Source: Streptomyces thermovulgaris
GTDB taxonomy: Bacteria > Actinomycetota > Actinomycetes > Streptomycetales > Streptomycetaceae
Length of the DNA stretch: 43,050 bases
Reading direction: 5' to 3'
Assembly: GCF_002155915.1 (NCBI RefSeq)
Contig: NZ_MUME01000016.1
Coordinates: forward strand, 1 to 43,050
Shown here: positions 1-7,497 of the stretch, piece by piece
Numbering within the stretch: the stretch's first letter is position 1
Layout: every line of letters starts with the position of its first letter
The notes under the pieces: generated by a model
The model's input: the letters and a program-made list of their open reading frames with translations, nothing else
What the model was told of the DNA's origin: nothing
The model's database searches: none
Position numbers and translations under genes: made by a program

Positions 1-1
1 C

Positions 2-247
2 GGCGCCGGCGCCGGCATCACCTGGGACTCCGACCCCGAGGGTGAGTGGCGGGAGACCGAGCTGAAGGCGGCCCGGCTGCTCGCGGTAGCGTCGGGCAGG
101 TACGACAGGTACGACAGGTACGCGGAGACGGGCACGTCCGAGGACGGCGAGGAGGGACGGCGACGGCACCGCGCCCGTTCGGCGGGCACGGCGCCCGGCG
201 GCGACGCCGCCGAGGACCGGACCCCGGCCGGCAGGACGCACCCGTGA
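2..247 (+). CDS. Chorismate-binding enzyme, C-terminal fragment (aminodeoxychorismate/anthranilate synthase component I type)
   Basis: Only the last 81 codons are present; the gene begins outside the window. The frame opens with [20 protein letters not shown], the C-terminal Gly-rich motif of chorismate-utilising enzymes (PabB, TrpE, isochorismate synthases), which close the active site on chorismate. The next gene is a PabC-type lyase, which favours a PabB-like role in making p-aminobenzoate for folate. After residue 33 the protein becomes an Arg/Gly/Glu-rich tail beyond the conserved domain, containing an in-frame 9-bp repeat (RYD-RYD-RYA, 98-124). The family and the fragment are clear; PabB versus other chorismate enzymes cannot be settled from the tail. 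Confidence 0.75.
   Translation, partial: GAGAGITWDSDPEGEWRETELKAARLLAVASGRYDRYDRYAETGTSEDGEEGRRRHRARSAGTAPGGDAAEDRTPAGRTHP
98..124 (+). repeat. Three-copy 9-bp in-frame tandem repeat (AGGTACGAC)
   Basis: Units at 98-106, 107-115 and 116-124; the first two are identical and the third differs at two bases. They encode Arg-Tyr-Asp repeats in the non-conserved tail of the chorismate-binding enzyme. Confidence 0.85.
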
Positions 248-269
248 CGGACGTGTGAGGTAGGGACGA

Positions 270-1091
270 GTGAAGATCTGGGTCGACGGCGGGCTGCGGG
301 ACGTCGAGTCCGCGCGTGTCTCCGTGCTCGACCACGGGCTGACCGTGGGCGACGGCATCTTCGAGACGGTGAAGGCGACCGACGGAAAACCGTTCGCGCT
401 CACCCGCCATCTGGACCGGCTCACCCGGTCCGCCCGCGGCCTCGGCCTGCCCGACCCCGACCACGACGAGATCCGCCGTGCCTGCGCCGCCGTCCTCGAG
501 GCCAACCCGATGCCGCTGGGCCGGCTGCGCATCACCTACACCGGCGGGCACGGCCCCCTCGGCTCCGACCGCGGCGACCAGGGGCCGACCCTGGTGGTCG
601 CCCTCGGCGAGACCGCCCGCCGTCCCGACTCCACCGCCGTCATCACGGTCCCCTGGACCCGCAACGAGCGCGGTGCGCTCGCCGGCCTGAAGACCACCTC
701 GTACGCCGAGAACGTCGTCGCCCTCGCGCGCGCCCATCAGCACGGCGCCAGCGAGGCCCTGTTCGGCAACACCGCCGGCCGGCTCTGCGAGGGCACCGGC
801 TCCAACGTCTTCGTCGTCCTCGACGGCGAGATCCACACCCCGCCGCTCGCCTCCGGCTGCCTCGCCGGCATCACCCGCGCGCTCGTGATCGAGTGGACGG
901 GCGCCAAGGAGACCGATCTGCCGCTGGACGTGCTGCGGCAGGCCGACGAGATCTTCCTCACCTCCACCCTGCGCGACGTCCAGGCCGTCCACCGCGTCGA
1001 CGACCGCGAACTGCCGGGAGCACCGGGCCCGGTGACGGCCAAGGCCATGCGCGTCTTCGACGAGCGGTCCGGGGACGACCTGGATCCGTGA
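270..1091 (+). CDS. pabC: Class IV aminotransferase-fold enzyme, probable 4-amino-4-deoxychorismate lyase
   Basis: 273 aa, GTG start 22 bases after the chorismate-binding gene stops. The PLP-dependent fold-IV signature is visible: the lysine in GLKTTSYAEN (about residue 140), and EALFGNTAGRLCEGTGSNVF, which resembles the phosphate-binding and substrate loop of branched-chain aminotransferases, D-amino-acid transaminases and PabC. PabC eliminates pyruvate from aminodeoxychorismate to give p-aminobenzoate. Adjacency to the chorismate-binding enzyme supports PabC over an aminotransferase, and the two are probably one operon. A D-amino-acid or branched-chain aminotransferase cannot be excluded from sequence alone. 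Confidence 0.8.
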   Translation: MKIWVDGGLRDVESARVSVLDHGLTVGDGIFETVKATDGKPFALTRHLDRLTRSARGLGLPDPDHDEIRRACAAVLEANPMPLGRLRITYTGGHGPLGSDRGDQGPTLVVALGETARRPDSTAVITVPWTRNERGALAGLKTTSYAENVVALARAHQHGASEALFGNTAGRLCEGTGSNVFVVLDGEIHTPPLASGCLAGITRALVIEWTGAKETDLPLDVLRQADEIFLTSTLRDVQAVHRVDDRELPGAPGPVTAKAMRVFDERSGDDLDP

Positions 1092-1110
1092 GAAGGCGGC
1101 GCCCAGGGGG

Positions 1111-1139
1111 CTGACCCCCGGCGCCGCAGGGGGTAGAAC
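1111..1139 (+). promoter_or_regulatory. Candidate promoter for the GNAT gene
   Basis: CTGACC (1111-1116) and TAGAAC (1134-1139) are separated by 17 bases, and the -10 lies 9 bases before the ATG at 1149, suggesting a leaderless or nearly leaderless transcript. Matches to consensus are partial. Confidence 0.4.
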
Positions 1140-1148
1140 ACCCCTGAG

Positions 1149-1976
1149 ATGACCACGACCCTGCGGCCGTCCGAGCCGCTTCAGCAGCACGCCGACGGAA
1201 CCCGCTCACGCCGCTACCGGGTGTGCGTGAACGGCCGGCCCGTCGGCGCCGTCCATCTGTCCACGCACCCCGTCCTCGGGCCGGCCGTCGCCCGCATCCT
1301 CGACCTGAGCGTCGACGGTCCGGACCGCGGCCGGGGCCGCGGCACGGTGGCCGCACTCGCCGCCGAGGAGGTGGTGCGCGGCTGGGGCTGCAAGCAGATC
1401 GAGGCCGTCGTGCCCGCCGAGGCCGCGGCCGCGCTCCGGCTCATCACGGCACTCGGCTACGTCGAGCGCAGCCGCGGCATGGAGAAACAGCTCGGCACCA
1501 CCGCCCCCGGACTGCCCGCCGGCAGCCGGGGCAGGCCCATGACCGAGGCCGAGTACGAGGCGTGGATCGCCCGCAGCAGGACGGCTTACGTCCAAAGCCG
1601 GATCGACCGCGGCGTCCCCGCCGACCGGGCGCGGGCCCTGGCGGAGAAGGACTACGCCCGGCTGCTGCCGCAGGGACCCGCGACCCCGGACATGCTGCTC
1701 AGCGTGCTGGAGCACGAGGGCACCCCGGTCGGCACGCTGTGGGTGGCGACCGCCGCGGACCGGGGGGCCTACGTCTACGACGTCGAGGTCGACGAGCGCT
1801 TCCGCGGCCGGGGCCACGGCCGCTCCCTGATGCTGCTGGCCGAGGCCCAGGCGATGGCCGCGGGCCGGCACGTCCTGGGCCTGAACGTCTTCGCGGGCAA
1901 CACCCCGGCCGAACGGCTGTACGAGTCGCTGGGGTACCGGCCGGTGCTCCACGGCTTCTACAAGGAACTGATCTGA
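1149..1976 (+). CDS. GNAT-family N-acetyltransferase, probably two GNAT domains
   Basis: 275 aa, ATG start. The C-terminal half carries the acetyl-CoA-binding signature VDERFRGRGHGRSLM (about 215-230; R-G-x-G-x-G/A type), followed by LGLNVFAGNTPAERLYESLGY, a classic GNAT strand-loop-helix. The N-terminal third has a second, weaker copy (DGPDRGRGRGTVAALAAEE, about 57-75, then LRLITALGYVER). GNAT enzymes transfer acetyl groups from acetyl-CoA to amines; the substrate cannot be deduced. The domain between them (about 120-180) is charged and helical. There is no Shine-Dalgarno just before the ATG, in keeping with the near-leaderless promoter proposed. Confidence 0.85.
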   Translation: MTTTLRPSEPLQQHADGTRSRRYRVCVNGRPVGAVHLSTHPVLGPAVARILDLSVDGPDRGRGRGTVAALAAEEVVRGWGCKQIEAVVPAEAAAALRLITALGYVERSRGMEKQLGTTAPGLPAGSRGRPMTEAEYEAWIARSRTAYVQSRIDRGVPADRARALAEKDYARLLPQGPATPDMLLSVLEHEGTPVGTLWVATAADRGAYVYDVEVDERFRGRGHGRSLMLLAEAQAMAAGRHVLGLNVFAGNTPAERLYESLGYRPVLHGFYKELI

Positions 1977-1989
1977 TCCGGTTCCCCGA

Positions 1990-2026
1990 GGGGCGGCCCT
2001 GAGCCGGTTCCCCGAGGAGCCGCCCC
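1990..2026. terminator. Stem-loop between convergent genes
   Basis: GGGGCGGC (1990-1997) pairs perfectly with GCCGCCCC (2019-2026) between the GNAT stop (1976) and the stop of the minus-strand DsbA-like gene (2036). It is placed to serve both genes; no T-run. Confidence 0.45.
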
Positions 2027-2035
2027 GGCCCGGTT

Positions 2036-2557
2036 CTACGAGGAACCGCCCTGCAGCAGCCGGTCCACGATCTCCTCGATGCGCTCGCGCAGCCCCTCCT
2101 GGCTCCTGCCGCCGTCCAGGCGCTCGCCGCCGATCACGTAGGTGGGCGTGCCGGTGACCCCGATCGCCCTGCCCTCGGCCTGGTCGGCGTCGACGATCAG
2201 GATGTGCCGGCCGTCGATCAGCGCCGTGTCGAATTCATCGGCGTCCAGGCCCAGCTCACGGGCCACCTCGACCAGGACGGGCTCACCCCTGCGGTCCAGC
2301 TCCTCGACCCGGGCGAGCACCGCCTCCGCATAGGGCCACAGCCGGCCCTGGGCGGCGGCCTCCTCGGCGGCCTGCGCGGCGGCGAAGGAGTGCTTGTGCT
2401 TCTCCAGCGGGAAGTGCCTCAGCCGCACCTCCAGCCGGTCGCCGTACCGGGCGCGCAGGGCGCGCAGGTCCTCCAGCGCGGTACGGCAGTCGGGACACTG
2501 CAGCTCGCACCAGACGTCGAGAACAGGGGTGTCGGAGGCGGGGGAGGAGTCGCTCAT
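2036..2557 (-). CDS. DsbA/FrnE-like thioredoxin-fold oxidoreductase
   Basis: 173 aa. ATG at 2557 (MSDSSPASD) follows a G-rich ribosome-binding stretch; an in-frame upstream start would add nine unconserved residues. The redox motif CPDC is at residues 21-24, after the first strand (VLDVWCELQ). The helical insertion contains FPLEKHKHSFAAAQAAEEA, typical of FrnE/DsbA-family proteins, and the second thioredoxin half has the cis-Pro region GVTGTPTYVIGGERL. No signal peptide, so a cytoplasmic thiol-disulfide or isomerase-like role is likely. A third cysteine (C17) lies just before the motif. Family clear; substrate unknown. Confidence 0.88.
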   Translation of the reverse strand: MSDSSPASDTPVLDVWCELQCPDCRTALEDLRALRARYGDRLEVRLRHFPLEKHKHSFAAAQAAEEAAAQGRLWPYAEAVLARVEELDRRGEPVLVEVARELGLDADEFDTALIDGRHILIVDADQAEGRAIGVTGTPTYVIGGERLDGGRSQEGLRERIEEIVDRLLQGGSS

Positions 2558-2721
2558 GCCCCCCAGTCTCCCAGGCCCGGGCACCCGCGAAGGAGGCGAC
2601 CCGGAGATCTCCCCGATCTTTGCCCCGGGCGTGGTTTCCGCAGGCCGGGCGGTGCAGGATGGAAGGGACGAACCACCCCGACCGGTGAGCCCGATGCGGC
2701 GAGCCCCGACTGGAGGACCGG

Positions 2722-3156
2722 ATGATTGCCGAGACCGTCTGCTCCGCCGTCTCCGCGGCGGGCCTGGGCATCGCCGCGATCACGGCCTACCGCAAGCGTT
2801 TTCTCGCCGCGGCCCGTATCGCCGCCTACTCCCTCATCCCCGTCGGGCTGGTGATGACCGGGATCGTCGGCTGGCTGGCCGGCACCGCCTTCAGCCCGAC
2901 CGCCTGGGCGGGCTTCGGTCTGCTCGGCGGCGCCTGGGTGCTCTTCATGACGACCCGGGCGATCGAGCGCCGCCGCGGCGGCGCGCGGCGGGAGCGCGGG
3001 GCGGACCGGGACGCGGTGGCCCCGGCGGCATCGGCCCCGTCGCTGGACCCGGCCACCCGCCGGTCCGGCTCTCCCGCCTCCCGCCCGGCGGCGGGAGCCG
3101 GGGACGAGGACGACTTCAGCGAGATCGAGGCCATTCTCCGGAAGCACGGCATATGA
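2722..3156 (+). CDS. Small conserved membrane protein, function unknown
   Basis: 144 aa; ATG with a GGAGG Shine-Dalgarno at 2712-2716. Three hydrophobic stretches sit in the first half (about 4-21, 27-53 and 60-78). A basic segment (RAIERRRGGARRERG) and a Pro/Ala/Ser linker follow, then the acidic C-terminal motif DDFSEIEAILRKHGI, which looks like a short interaction or targeting peptide on the cytoplasmic side. No catalytic motif is seen. It stands alone, divergent from the DsbA-like gene. Confidence 0.75.
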   Translation: MIAETVCSAVSAAGLGIAAITAYRKRFLAAARIAAYSLIPVGLVMTGIVGWLAGTAFSPTAWAGFGLLGGAWVLFMTTRAIERRRGGARRERGADRDAVAPAASAPSLDPATRRSGSPASRPAAGAGDEDDFSEIEAILRKHGI

Positions 3157-3307
3157 CGTTCGTTCCGCCGTGACGCTCGTACCCCGGCCGTGAACGATCA
3201 AGGTCCGTGCCGAAGCGAAACGAAGATCACGAAATCCGGGAAGTCCCGCACATTACGTGCGTGCCGATCGCGTCCCGGGCGCCGGCTGGGCCATCATCGC
3301 CACCGCA

Positions 3308-3460
3308 ATGGTGGACACGACACAGAGCGGGCCCGCGCCGCCGCAGGAGGAGCGGCGCGGCTGCCTCTTCGCCTTATCCCAGCCACCGCTGATGATCTTT
3401 CTGGCGGTGATCGGATGCCTGCTGCTCATGGCTTCGCTGCACGACCTGCTGCTGCTGTGA
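3308..3460 (+). CDS. Very small single-pass membrane protein (50 aa), unknown
   Basis: ATG at 3308 gives MVDTTQSGPAPPQEERRG followed by one strongly hydrophobic helix (about 28-49: PPLMIFLAVIGCLLLMASLH). The frame could extend upstream to 3257, but that adds an Arg/Ala-rich stretch of poor quality. The gene is followed 9 bases later by a strong hairpin, which supports its being a real transcription unit. Single-helix proteins of this size often act as small membrane regulators; no function can be assigned. Confidence 0.6.
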   Translation: MVDTTQSGPAPPQEERRGCLFALSQPPLMIFLAVIGCLLLMASLHDLLLL

Positions 3461-3469
3461 GCCGTACTC

Positions 3470-3500
3470 GTGGTCCTCGGCGTCACCCGCCGAGGACCAC
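3470..3500. terminator. Strong hairpin terminator between convergent genes
   Basis: A perfect 13-bp stem, GTGGTCCTCGGCG (3470-3482) with its complement 3488-3500, and a 5-base loop. It lies between the 50-aa membrane protein gene and the stop of the minus-strand CGNR gene. Confidence 0.8.
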
Positions 3501-3559
3501 GCCGGCACCACCGGCGTTCCGCGGCCCGCCCGTGACCGGTGCCGCCGCCGGCCGGGTGC

Positions 3560-4123
3560 TCAGCTCGCCGTCGCCTCCCTGCGGCGCGCCCGGTAGGCGG
3601 CCACATGCAGACGGTTGCCGCAGGTGCGGCTGTCGCAGTACCGCCGCGAGCGGTTGCGGGAGAGGTCGACGAAGGCGCGCCGGCAGTCGGGTGCCTGGCA
3701 GCGCCGCAGCCGTTCCCGTTCCCCGGCCACCACGAAGAACGCGAGCGCCATGCCGCCGTCGGCGGCCAGATGGTCGGCCACGGAGGCGCCGGGCGCGAAG
3801 TAGTGGATGTGCCAGTCGTATCCGTCGTGGTCCGTCAGCCGGGGCGTGGTGCCGGCCGCGGCGACCAGCTCGTTGATCATGCCTGCGGCGGTTCGGCAGT
3901 CCGGTGCCGCGAAGATCTCGGCGAACCGGCCCCTGACGCCGCGCACCGCCGAGAGATCGGCCTCCGACAACACCCCGACATCGCTTATTTTGTGGCTTCG
4001 CACGAATTCCTCGAGTGCCGCGACGTCCGCCAGCCCGTCCGGCGCCGCGTCGTCCTCCGGTGCGGTGTTCACCAGATCCACCACGGTGTCCAGCGCGCAC
4101 CGGGTGTCGTGGGTGATCAGCAC
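3560..4123 (-). CDS. CGNR zinc-finger protein (ABATE/DUF1470-type putative transcriptional regulator)
   Basis: 187 aa from GTG at 4123 (LITHDTRCALDTVVDLVNT), preceded by AGGGAG at good spacing; the open frame to 4240 lacks conserved sequence. The N-terminal 130 residues form the stress-induced ABATE-type domain. The C-terminus has the CGNR zinc finger: C-x4-C in RRCQAPDCRRAF, then RRYCDSRTCGNRLHVAAYR, giving four cysteines and the Gly-Asn-Arg signature associated with DNA binding. Probably a regulator; the ligand is unknown. Transcribed in the same direction as ssgB but separated from it by a strong terminator. Confidence 0.85.
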   Translation of the reverse strand: MLITHDTRCALDTVVDLVNTAPEDDAAPDGLADVAALEEFVRSHKISDVGVLSEADLSAVRGVRGRFAEIFAAPDCRTAAGMINELVAAAGTTPRLTDHDGYDWHIHYFAPGASVADHLAADGGMALAFFVVAGERERLRRCQAPDCRRAFVDLSRNRSRRYCDSRTCGNRLHVAAYRARRREATAS

Positions 4124-4229
4124 GTTTCGCTCCCTGGCCTGGGGATCGGGCGCACGCCCGCCGATGCAGGCCGATGGTAGTGGCTCGGCGCGCGCCCGAG
4201 CAGCCGATCGCGCCGTCATGCCGGGCGGG

Positions 4230-4274
4230 CACATCGGCACCAGCCCCCCTGCCAGGGGGACCGGTGCCGATGTG
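4230..4274 (-). terminator. Terminator downstream of ssgB
   Basis: A perfect 12-bp outer stem (4230-4241 with 4263-4274) encloses an inner CCCCCT-GCC-AGGGGG hairpin. It lies 84 bases past the ssgB stop in the direction of transcription. Confidence 0.75.
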
Positions 4275-4357
4275 TCCGGTATGAGGTTGTCCTGGCCCGA
4301 GCCGTCTCCCCGAGTGGACGGCAGCGGGCTGTCTTCAGGGCCTCGAGAGGCCTGTCG

Positions 4358-4771
4358 CTAACTTTCCGCGAGGATGTGCGAGAGCTCCTGATCCAGGTCG
4401 AAGTGCCGGTGTTCCGTGCCGGGCGGCACGGCCGCGTCCGTCCGCTTCAGGAAGGACTCCAGGGCCCGCGCCGGGGCCTCGAGCAGAGCCTCGCCTTCCG
4501 GGGAGCTCAGGGCGATGCACACGACGCCCTGACCATGGCTGCGTGACGGCCAGACTCGGACGTCTCCGGTGCCGGTGGGACGATGGAGCCCCTCGGCGAG
4601 GAGGTCGCGGGCGAACACCCACTCGACGGTCTCCTCGGCTCCGGTGTGGAAGGTGGCGTGCACGGCGTAGGGGTCGGCCGTGTCGTACCGCAGGCCTGCG
4701 GGGACAGGCAGGGAGGACTCGCTCGATACAACGAGGCGCAGGTGCAGCTCGCAGCTGACCGTGGTGTTCAT
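4358..4771 (-). CDS. ssgB: Sporulation-specific cell division protein SsgB (SsgA-like protein)
   Basis: 137 aa, the usual SsgB length, from ATG at 4771 (MNTTVSCELHLRLVVSSESS). The whole sequence reads as SsgB: PVPAGLRYDTADPYAVHATF, VEWVFARDLLAEGL, GDVRVWPS, and the C-terminal HRHFDLDQELSHILAES. SsgB is a whirly-like-fold cytoplasmic protein found in sporulating actinomycetes. It works with SsgA to place FtsZ rings during sporulation-specific septation of aerial hyphae. It is a single-gene unit with its own terminator and a divergent membrane protein gene upstream. Confidence 0.95.
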   Translation of the reverse strand: MNTTVSCELHLRLVVSSESSLPVPAGLRYDTADPYAVHATFHTGAEETVEWVFARDLLAEGLHRPTGTGDVRVWPSRSHGQGVVCIALSSPEGEALLEAPARALESFLKRTDAAVPPGTEHRHFDLDQELSHILAES

Positions 4772-4832
4772 AAGCGCCAGGGCCTTTCGCTCAGTGTGCG
4801 CTCGGGGATTCGCACGTCGGCGAAATCGACAT

Positions 4833-4856
4833 GCCACCTACGGTGCCGTTGTAAAC
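4833..4856 (-). promoter_or_regulatory. Weak candidate stress-sigma promoter for ssgB
   Basis: On the minus strand GTTTAC (4856-4851) is followed after 12 bases by GGTGGC (4838-4833), about 60 bases before the ssgB start. Sigma-B/H-type promoters use GTTT about 14-15 bases from GGGTAT, and ssgB is reported to be sigma-H dependent in S. coelicolor. The -10 match is poor, so this is tentative. Confidence 0.25.
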
Positions 4857-4948
4857 CCCTCTGAGAGTTTTGCCGGGCTTTACGTAACTCTTCCGGCCGA
4901 GAACCTCTTGGTGCGGTACGTCCATTCCGGTGACTGGTTTCTCTCCGG

Positions 4949-4954
4949 TAGTGT
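4949..4954 (+). promoter_or_regulatory. -10 element TAGTGT of a leaderless gene
   Basis: TAGTGT ends 8 bases before the ATG at 4963, and no Shine-Dalgarno lies between them. The transcript would start at or next to the start codon. No convincing -35. Confidence 0.5.
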
Positions 4955-4962
4955 TCAACCGT

Positions 4963-5427
4963 ATGAATACGGGCAGTGACGGACCGGGTGAGACGGCTGT
5001 GGCAGCGGAGCCGACGAGGACGGAGACCGAGAGCGACCGGGAGCGGGACCGGCGTGGACTCGGATCACGGGCCCCCGCGTTTATCCGGTCACGCCGCGTG
5101 CTGCACCTGAGCTGGCAGGTCGGGATCTTCGTCGTCGGCCTCGCGGTCGTGGCCGCCGGGGTCGTCATGCTCGCGTTCCCCGGACCGGGCTGGGCCGTGA
5201 TCTTCGCCGGCATGGCGATCTGGGCGACCGAGTTCGTGTGGGCCCAGATCGTGCTGCGCTGGACCAAGCGCAAGGTCACCGCGATGGCCCAGCGGGCCCT
5301 CGACCCCAGGGTGCGCCGCCGCAACATCGCCCTGACCGTGATCGGCCTGGTGATCACCGGGGTGCTGTGCGGGGTGTACCTCTGGAAGTTCGGCCTGACG
5401 GCGCCCTGGGACATCGAGTACCGGTGA
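4963..5427 (+). CDS. PGPGW-motif membrane protein (TIGR02611-like)
   Basis: 154 aa from ATG at 4963 (MNTGSDGPGE); a longer frame from 4930 would run through the proposed promoter. The N-terminus is a charged cytoplasmic segment (ETESDRERDRRG). A hydrophobic hairpin with the family signature FPGPGWAVIFAGMAIWATEF (about 80-100) follows, then a basic loop (RWTKRKV) and a last helix (about 127-146). This fits the actinobacterial PGPGW/TIGR02611 proteins, whose function is unknown. Divergent from ssgB. Confidence 0.8.
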   Translation: MNTGSDGPGETAVAAEPTRTETESDRERDRRGLGSRAPAFIRSRRVLHLSWQVGIFVVGLAVVAAGVVMLAFPGPGWAVIFAGMAIWATEFVWAQIVLRWTKRKVTAMAQRALDPRVRRRNIALTVIGLVITGVLCGVYLWKFGLTAPWDIEYR

Positions 5428-5501
5428 CCGGGGCCGGCTCGCGGCGGCCGGGTGTCGCCCCCGGCCGTCGTCCGTGGTCCCGAGCACGTCCTGACATGCG
5501 G

Positions 5502-5507
5502 TAATGT
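5502..5507 (+). promoter_or_regulatory. -10 element TAATGT of the first tRNA-Val gene
   Basis: TAATGT lies 13 bases upstream of the first base of the tRNA at 5521. No good -35 hexamer is visible. Confidence 0.4.
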
Positions 5508-5520
5508 TCTCCGTGTGCCC

Positions 5521-5592
5521 GGGCGATTAGCTCAGCGGGAGAGCGCTTCGTTCACACCGAAGAGGTCACTGGTTCGAACCCAGTATCGCCCA
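5521..5592 (+). tRNA. tRNA-Val (anticodon CAC), copy 1
   Basis: 72 bases. The acceptor arm GGGCGAT pairs with ATCGCCC and A is the discriminator; the anticodon arm CTTCG/CGAAG encloses TTCACAC (anticodon CAC, reading GTG); the T arm has GGTTCGAACC. CCA is not encoded. It is identical to the copy at 6458-6529 and is followed by a strong terminator. Confidence 0.97.
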
Positions 5593-5600
5593 CCCGGAAG

Positions 5601-5636
5601 CGGCGGCCCGCCTGCACTCGTGCAGGCGGGCCGCCG
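5601..5636 (+). terminator. Terminator after tRNA-Val copy 1
   Basis: A perfect 16-bp stem (5601-5616 with 5621-5636) with loop CTCG, starting 8 bases after the tRNA. Confidence 0.9.
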
Positions 5637-6168
5637 TTGTTCGCACTGCTTCCCGCCGGCCGCGGGCCGGTGAGCCGTCGCACGCCCGGCCGCGCACCCG
5701 GTGAGGAATCCCCGCCCGGTCCTGCCGACGCGCCCCGGCCCTTTCCCGCCCGGTGTCCGCCGGCGGGCCCGCATCGGATCACGGCGACGGGGGCCGCCGC
5801 CCGGAGGGGCCGGCCGCGGATGCCGGCAGGAACGCGGAAAGCCGAGCGGTTCCGGGGCGGGAAGACCGGCCGGGCCGTCGCGCTCTTCGCGAAGAAGTGC
5901 CCGGGGGAGGGGAGCGGGCGGACTTTCGGACCCGCCGGTCTTTCCGGGAGAAGTTCCGGACGTCGCCGTCCGGCGGAAATCCCGGGTGTTTTCCAAAAAA
6001 CCGTCATATTGCCCTGCGGGGACGGCAGAAGAGGCGCCAGGGGCGGCGGGCGAGGAGTCCCGCTCGCCCGGCGTCATGAACGGGACCGCGGACCGGGCCA
6101 TGGAGCCGACGCGGGCGGTCCACGGCCGGGCGGCTTCCGCGCCGGTAGCACCGGGACCGCCGGGGCCG

Positions 6169-6249
6169 GTGAGAGCAGTGGGACCGGTGGGACTGGTGAG
6201 ACTGGTGGGATCAGTGGGTCTGGTGGGGTCAGTGAGGCGGATGAGGCCG
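6169..6249 (+). repeat. Nine-unit 9-bp degenerate tandem array, consensus GTGGGACTG
   Basis: Units start every 9 bases from 6169: GTGAGAGCA, GTGGGACCG, GTGGGACTG, GTGAGACTG, GTGGGATCA, GTGGGTCTG, GTGGGGTCA, GTGAGGCGG, ATGAGGCCG. It lies in the spacer between the tRNA-Val genes. Confidence 0.9.
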
Positions 6250-6414
6250 ACGAGAGGCGGAGCGGTCGCGGGGGAGGAGCAGGCGGTCACGGGCCCGGCG
6301 CACGCCCCCAAGGACGCCCCGGAGCGCCCGGAGTGCCAGGGGGCCGGTCCTCGCCCAGCGGCGCGTGCCGGGCGGCGGGAACCGGCCGTCTTCCTCGAAC
6401 CTCCTCGAAGCGGT

Positions 6415-6444
6415 TTGGAGGAAACCCGTGGGGACCTGTATTGT
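6415..6444 (+). promoter_or_regulatory. Promoter of the second tRNA-Val gene
   Basis: TTGGAG (6415-6420), an 18-base spacer, and TATTGT (6439-6444), 13 bases before the tRNA at 6458, the same distance as the -10 of copy 1. Confidence 0.6.
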
Positions 6445-6457
6445 TCAGTGCGTTCCC

Positions 6458-6529
6458 GGGCGATTAGCTCAGCGGGAGAGCGCTTCGTTCACACCGAAGA
6501 GGTCACTGGTTCGAACCCAGTATCGCCCA
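6458..6529 (+). tRNA. tRNA-Val (anticodon CAC), copy 2
   Basis: Base-for-base identical to 5521-5592, with the same cloverleaf and anticodon CAC and no encoded CCA. It has its own promoter (6415-6444) and terminator (6536-6569). The flanking sequences of the two copies differ beyond a few bases. Confidence 0.97.
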
Positions 6530-6535
6530 CACGAC

Positions 6536-6569
6536 AGAAGACCGGTCCGCCACGGCGGACCGGTCTTCT
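6536..6569. terminator. Terminator after tRNA-Val copy 2
   Basis: A perfect 16-bp inverted repeat (6536-6551 with 6554-6569), folding with a CACG tetraloop, 6 bases after the tRNA. It also sits just past the stop of the convergent exonuclease gene. Confidence 0.9.
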
Positions 6570-6604
6570 CGCATGGATGCGCGGATACTGCGCGGGCACG
6601 CCGT

Positions 6605-7330
6605 CTACGCCGCCGCCGGGAGCGCCGGGCGCAGCGGCCACGACGGATCCACCGTCTCCTCCACCCCGCTGCGCGCGAACCACGCCTGCAGCCCCCGGGC
6701 CTGCGCGGCATGCCACCCGGCCTGCAGGGTGTGCAGCTCGGCGGGGGTCAGGCGCTCCAGATGGGCCGAGAAGCGGCGGCCCAGGGCCCGGACGACCTTC
6801 AGCGCGGCCAGCGCGTCCGCCGCCGGGTCGTGCGCCTCGGTCAGTTCGACCCCGTAGTGCGCGCACAGGTCGGTGAGCGTCCGCCGGCCCTTGCGATGGC
6901 GGTCCAGCTGCTTGTCCAGGACCCGCGGATCGAGCACGTACAGCGACGAGGACCCGAGCCAGCGTTGCAGCGACGAGGCCCGGTGACGGCGCAACTCCCG
7001 GTCGAGCAGCGTCAGGTCGAACGGCGCGTTCATCACCACCAGCGGACGGCCCCGTGCGGCGTGCTCCGCCAGCTGCTCGGCTATCTCGTACATCACCGGC
7101 GCCGGCCAGCGCCCGCGGTGCTGCAGGAACTCCTCCGTCAGCCCGTGCACCGCCGTTGCCGCCTCCGGCACCGGCACACCTGGATTCACCAGCCAACGGG
7201 TCACCCGCGGCCGAAGACCCGGGGCGTCCTGGACGACGACGGCGGCCGACACGATGCGGTCGGTCTCGACGTCGACACCCGTGGTCTCCGTGTCGAACGC
7301 GGCCAGAGGCCCCTCGTACCAGCGCGCCAT
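6605..7330 (-). CDS. DnaQ-like (DEDD) 3'-5' exonuclease, DNA polymerase III epsilon-like
   Basis: 241 aa from ATG at 7330 (MARWYEGPLAAFDTETTG). The DEDDh exonuclease motifs are visible: ExoI AFDTETTGVD (D and E for metal ions), ExoII VVMNAPFDLTLLDREL (about 105-120), and ExoIII EAHDPAADALAAL (HxxxxxD form, about 175-187). Such proteins remove 3' nucleotides as proofreading or repair exonucleases. No BRCT or polymerase domain is attached, so it is a stand-alone homologue rather than a proven replicase subunit. Converges on the tRNA-Val terminator. Confidence 0.9.
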   Translation of the reverse strand: MARWYEGPLAAFDTETTGVDVETDRIVSAAVVVQDAPGLRPRVTRWLVNPGVPVPEAATAVHGLTEEFLQHRGRWPAPVMYEIAEQLAEHAARGRPLVVMNAPFDLTLLDRELRRHRASSLQRWLGSSSLYVLDPRVLDKQLDRHRKGRRTLTDLCAHYGVELTEAHDPAADALAALKVVRALGRRFSAHLERLTPAELHTLQAGWHAAQARGLQAWFARSGVEETVDPSWPLRPALPAAA

Positions 7331-7497
7331 ACGCCCACAACTCCTCGCTCGCCCATGGCGGATGTGCACCGTCTTCCGCCTGCTCGGTGATACCCGGGCC
7401 GTTTGCGCCGTACGCCGGAAGGACACAACAGGAATACGGGTCCTTGCAGTTCACCGGCCCGCAACGGGGATTCGCCACACGTGGAAGGCTGTTGGTC

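Larger units (their letters stand above)
5637..6457. other. Low-complexity spacer between the two tRNA-Val genes, no supported gene
   Basis: About 820 bases. Open frames here, including a minus-strand frame that runs through tRNA copy 1, have Arg/Gly/Pro/Ser-rich translations with no domain. The notable content is a 9-bp tandem array (6169-6249) and the promoter of the second tRNA. There is no integrase, transposase or attachment-site duplication beyond the tRNA genes themselves. Confidence 0.6.

Noticed and set aside
2036..2557. DsbA-like protein as the extracytoplasmic partner of the VKOR at 33357-34013
   Set aside because: It has no signal peptide or membrane helix and resembles cytoplasmic FrnE-type proteins.
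5532..6311. A 259-residue minus-strand frame with PTDPT/LTSPTGP repeats in the tRNA spacer
   Set aside because: It runs through the tRNA-Val gene and its terminator, has no domain or ribosome-binding site, and its repeats are the translation of the 9-bp array.
5521..6529. An integrated element bounded by the two tRNA-Val copies as att sites
   Set aside because: There is no integrase, no replication or transfer gene, and both repeats are complete functional tRNAs with their own promoters and terminators.
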